Source of the DNA: Mercurialis annua
Taxonomy: Eukaryota > Streptophyta > Magnoliopsida > Malpighiales > Euphorbiaceae
Length of the DNA: 64,000 bases
NCBI RefSeq assembly: GCF_937616625.2
Contig: NC_065571.1
Span: 20,273,701-20,337,700 of the forward strand
Direction: 5' to 3'
The translations under genes were made by a program, and so were the position numbers. The notes beneath the pieces are model-generated. The model had not been told where the DNA came from. It did no database searches and saw only the letters and a list, made by a program, of their open reading frames with translations. Below, piece by piece: positions 61,438-64,000 of the stretch (within the stretch, counting starts at the first letter, position 1; every line of letters starts with the position of its first letter).

Positions 61438-62202
61438 ACTGCGTGCGCACCGGTATATGATCATATGGTATTGTGGTAGGTTCGAGATACATCTCGCCTT
61501 AGTGAGGGCGCTGGTGGAAGATAGGTCTCCTGGGACTCACGTGTTTATTTGAGTGACAGTCGGGGTTTGGTTATGGAGATACGTCTCACTGACACGACAA
61601 CTGGATTTAGATTATTTGTGGCTTAGGGTTTCAATGCTTATCCATAATGATAAATTGCTTTACAAATGTTTTAAGGTTTTTAAAGGTTTTCACTTAATAA
61701 ATGTAAATAGCTGTATGAACTCATCTCAGTATATCTGACCCCGTTGCTTTCCCTATTTTTCCAGGGTTATGATTTGAGCGAGTCAGCTGGTCTCCGATTC
61801 TTTATATCCTCGGAGGTCTTACTTTATTTTATTAAAGTTATTGAACTGATTTTAATCTTAGACTGCAGTAGTAATTAGAAGTCTTACTTGTTTTAGTACT
61901 TGTTGTCAGATTAATTCAATTGGATTATTTGTTGATTTGCATTATTATATTAACTTATGTTATTTTAATATTTAAGCTATGTCAGAGACTCGGAGTTGAC
62001 CAAGCATTTATTATATATATGTTGTACATATAAACTGCTAGATTAGGTTGGAGTCTCGGTTGCCCCCGAGCATGTGGTTTTATGCAGGTACAATGTTGTT
62101 AATGCTAAATATTGTTATCCGCAAGGCTAGCTACGGGTTTTGGTACAGCCATACCCATACCCTAGCGCCGGTCGCGATTCATGAAAATGGGTCGTGACAA
62201 AA

Positions 62203-63448
62203 ACCCTTAAAACAAATCCCTTTATACTAATATACGTAAGATTATGGAAATACCATTATTGAAATGATACCAGCGTAAGTATGACGTGTCATACTGAACC
62301 CAGAGTGGACGGGAACAAATCCTCGTCATATACCAGCGTATGCAAGACATTAGTCTGCCGATCCCAGAGTACTTACCGGTGCACACAGCCTGATACAAGC
62401 CTATCGAGTAGCTCGTTCCAATCCAGATCCATAATCGCTTAAAACAGTTCGAAAACAATTTATATACTAAAATAAATGCGGTACTTAATAAAGCGGTAAA
62501 TAACACTACAAAGTCACTGCTTGCTTATCCACGTGAAATCTTGGCAAACGGCTAACCCCGCGTAGACTCCGAAACACGAGGAGTCGACGGGTCTAAAACA
62601 AGGTATAAGTTAAAATTCATTCAGCCCCCAACTCTAAGAATAATAGACACCACATAGGACTAGCATCTCAACACAACCAAAGAATAACATCTGAAACACA
62701 AGTAATTCCAAAGCCAAAGTACATACATATCCAACCAACACAATAATTAGTTTAGTTTAGATGAGTTCTCTTTTAAAACAATATAGAGTAATATTTAATT
62801 TAAATAAACCTTTTCTAACTCCAAAGAATTCCCAGAGTAGTCTGTTTGCCATATATCCATTATATGCTCAACACAACATGTCGGGCGACCCATGTCTAAC
62901 CCGACCCAACCAGAGTAAAATCCAAAGTTAAATCGTTTAAACAAAACCAACGTTTTGAAAATAAAGAACTCCCTATAAGATTAACACAACCAAGCCAATA
63001 CCACAAATAATAATAACAAGCCAATAAATTGTCAACACTTGACAATTCCACCCGGAGTTCATACTTCTCAAATAAAACACCTTATGTGTAAATAACTTGA
63101 TATCAAAAACTTTGAAATACTTAAACTCAGATCTGAAATATCAACTCAAATAGCCATAAAATCCTTGTAAAATCCACCATACTTATATACTATCACAACC
63201 TTTGATTTTCAAAACAACCCAAGGTAAAATAATATTTTATAAATGTCTGAAATAGTTTATAAAACGCATTTTCAGCCATTAAAAATTTTATTAAAATCAA
63301 AATTAAGCCAAAGTACCGAAATAACCAAATGTGGTAATTTTGGCGAAAATTGCCTAAACTAGTCAATTGATTCAAAACCAACAATCGATGCACCAAAGTA
63401 TGTTACTACTAATTTAAAAATATCAAAACATCATATAGAAAATATTTT
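62203..63448 (-). repeat. Reverse-oriented LTR fragment (nested-LTR family)
   Basis: Closely matches 24006-25230 in the same orientation, that is, the reverse complement of the middle to 3' part of an E4-related LTR. Both LTR ends are missing. It abuts the end of the E4 LTR and stops abruptly at about 63448. Confidence 0.85.
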
Positions 63449-64000
63449 TGGGCTTTCGCCCTAATTCGGTTTGATTCGATCTGGTTAGTTCTAATCGATC
63501 CGAAAAGAATTTAAATGGACTATTAAAAAGTGAACTAGGACGTTTTAAGAGTTAAAACGTTTATTAAAGTAAAGATATTCAAATTATTAAAACGTTACGA
63601 CGTTTTAATTAATTTATCGATCGATTAAATCGATAAATGAAAAAGGGATTATGAGTTTATACCAAGAGTGGTATTGTGAATTGAACGAGAAGTTCAATAT
63701 TGAGATTAGTTTATACATTCTGTTTATAGAGTGTCTATAAGCAATGGTATTAATGTCTATCGTTTATACGATAGAACTAGAGTTAGAAATTCAATGTCTG
63801 ATTTGTTTTGACATTTGAATTTTAATTAGATCTGACGAGTGGTCGATCTAACGAGCGAAACACCAACGTGTTTGACTGACGAGCTTGATGGGAGCTTACG
63901 TTTTTAAAATGGGGGCATCGGTTCAGTGAGTTTTACTTTGTGGTTTTTTACTTTTGAATATTTATATTTAAACTGTTTTTAAATAACAAATCGCACTAGT
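63449..64000 (+). repeat. LTR-like fragment with serial hairpins, cut by window end
   Basis: Sequence differs from other LTRs here, but its end (TTTACTTTTGAATATTTATA, then AAATCGCACTAGT) matches the E1/E3 LTR after the hairpin cluster (5395-5440). It contains at least six perfect or near-perfect hairpins between 63612 and 63822. Inferred to be an LTR of a diverged E1/E3-type family. Confidence 0.55.

Larger units (their letters stand above)
59248..62199 (+). repeat. Full-length LTR, family E4 (2,952 bp)
   Basis: Starts TGTAATATCCCATG after a PPT and ends AATGGGTCGTGACA. It has a 112-bp tandem duplication (59471-59694), a TATA box TATAAATA (59714), the GGCAN hairpin (61419-61437) and the conserved end module with CCCTAGCGCCGGTC. 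Since a PPT precedes it, it is the 3' LTR of an element whose body is mostly gone. A frame at 59825-60094 lies in the LTR leader and has no recognised domain. Confidence 0.9.

Overview
This window is heterochromatic plant nuclear DNA with no recognisable host gene. The evidence is a tandem satellite interrupted by LTR retrotransposons, PBS sites matching plant initiator tRNA-Met, a chromovirus-type Ty3/Gypsy pol, a Mutator-like MITE and a patch of shuffled plastid DNA. The sequence is AT-rich; I cannot name the species.

Layout. Satellite built from 60-bp and 30-bp units fills about 1-3394, 13775-18239, 19019-22726 and 33451-50467, roughly 45% of the window. It contains a 3,140-bp higher-order repeat (three copies, 40.5-49.9 kb), a 563-bp tandem duplication, a 728-bp inverted block and a 20-bp micro-array. 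Element E1 (3395-13774) is a complete non-autonomous LTR retrotransposon with a 5-bp target duplication, about 3-kb LTRs, PBS and PPT, but only a relic of gag. At 18240-19018 at least seven unrelated plastid fragments (rps8, trnI-GAU, rrn23, ndhF, matK, psbC, atpE) are joined end to end in mixed orientation. Element E2 (22727-33450) is a decayed autonomous-type chromovirus (gag, protease, RT, RNase H, integrase, chromodomain-like tail). It lacks its 5' LTR and is broken by a reverse-oriented LTR and by a 383-bp MITE. Element E3 (50468 to about 57.2 kb) is a relative of E1 with an open gag frame. From 57.4 kb to the end lie reverse and forward LTR fragments of several related families, including one full-length LTR (59248-62199).

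How the parts relate. E1 and E3 encode no polymerase, but their LTR ends, PBS and PPT box match those of the E2-type elements, so they were probably mobilised by such elements. The LTRs are very long and carry RNA-like structures. The most striking is a 7-bp hairpin with a GGCAN loop, whose stem changes sequence between four LTR families while staying paired. Each LTR family also has its own short palindrome or direct-repeat array near its promoter. These covarying hairpins, and the E1/E3 internal region conserved without coding pattern, are the best candidates for something undescribed.
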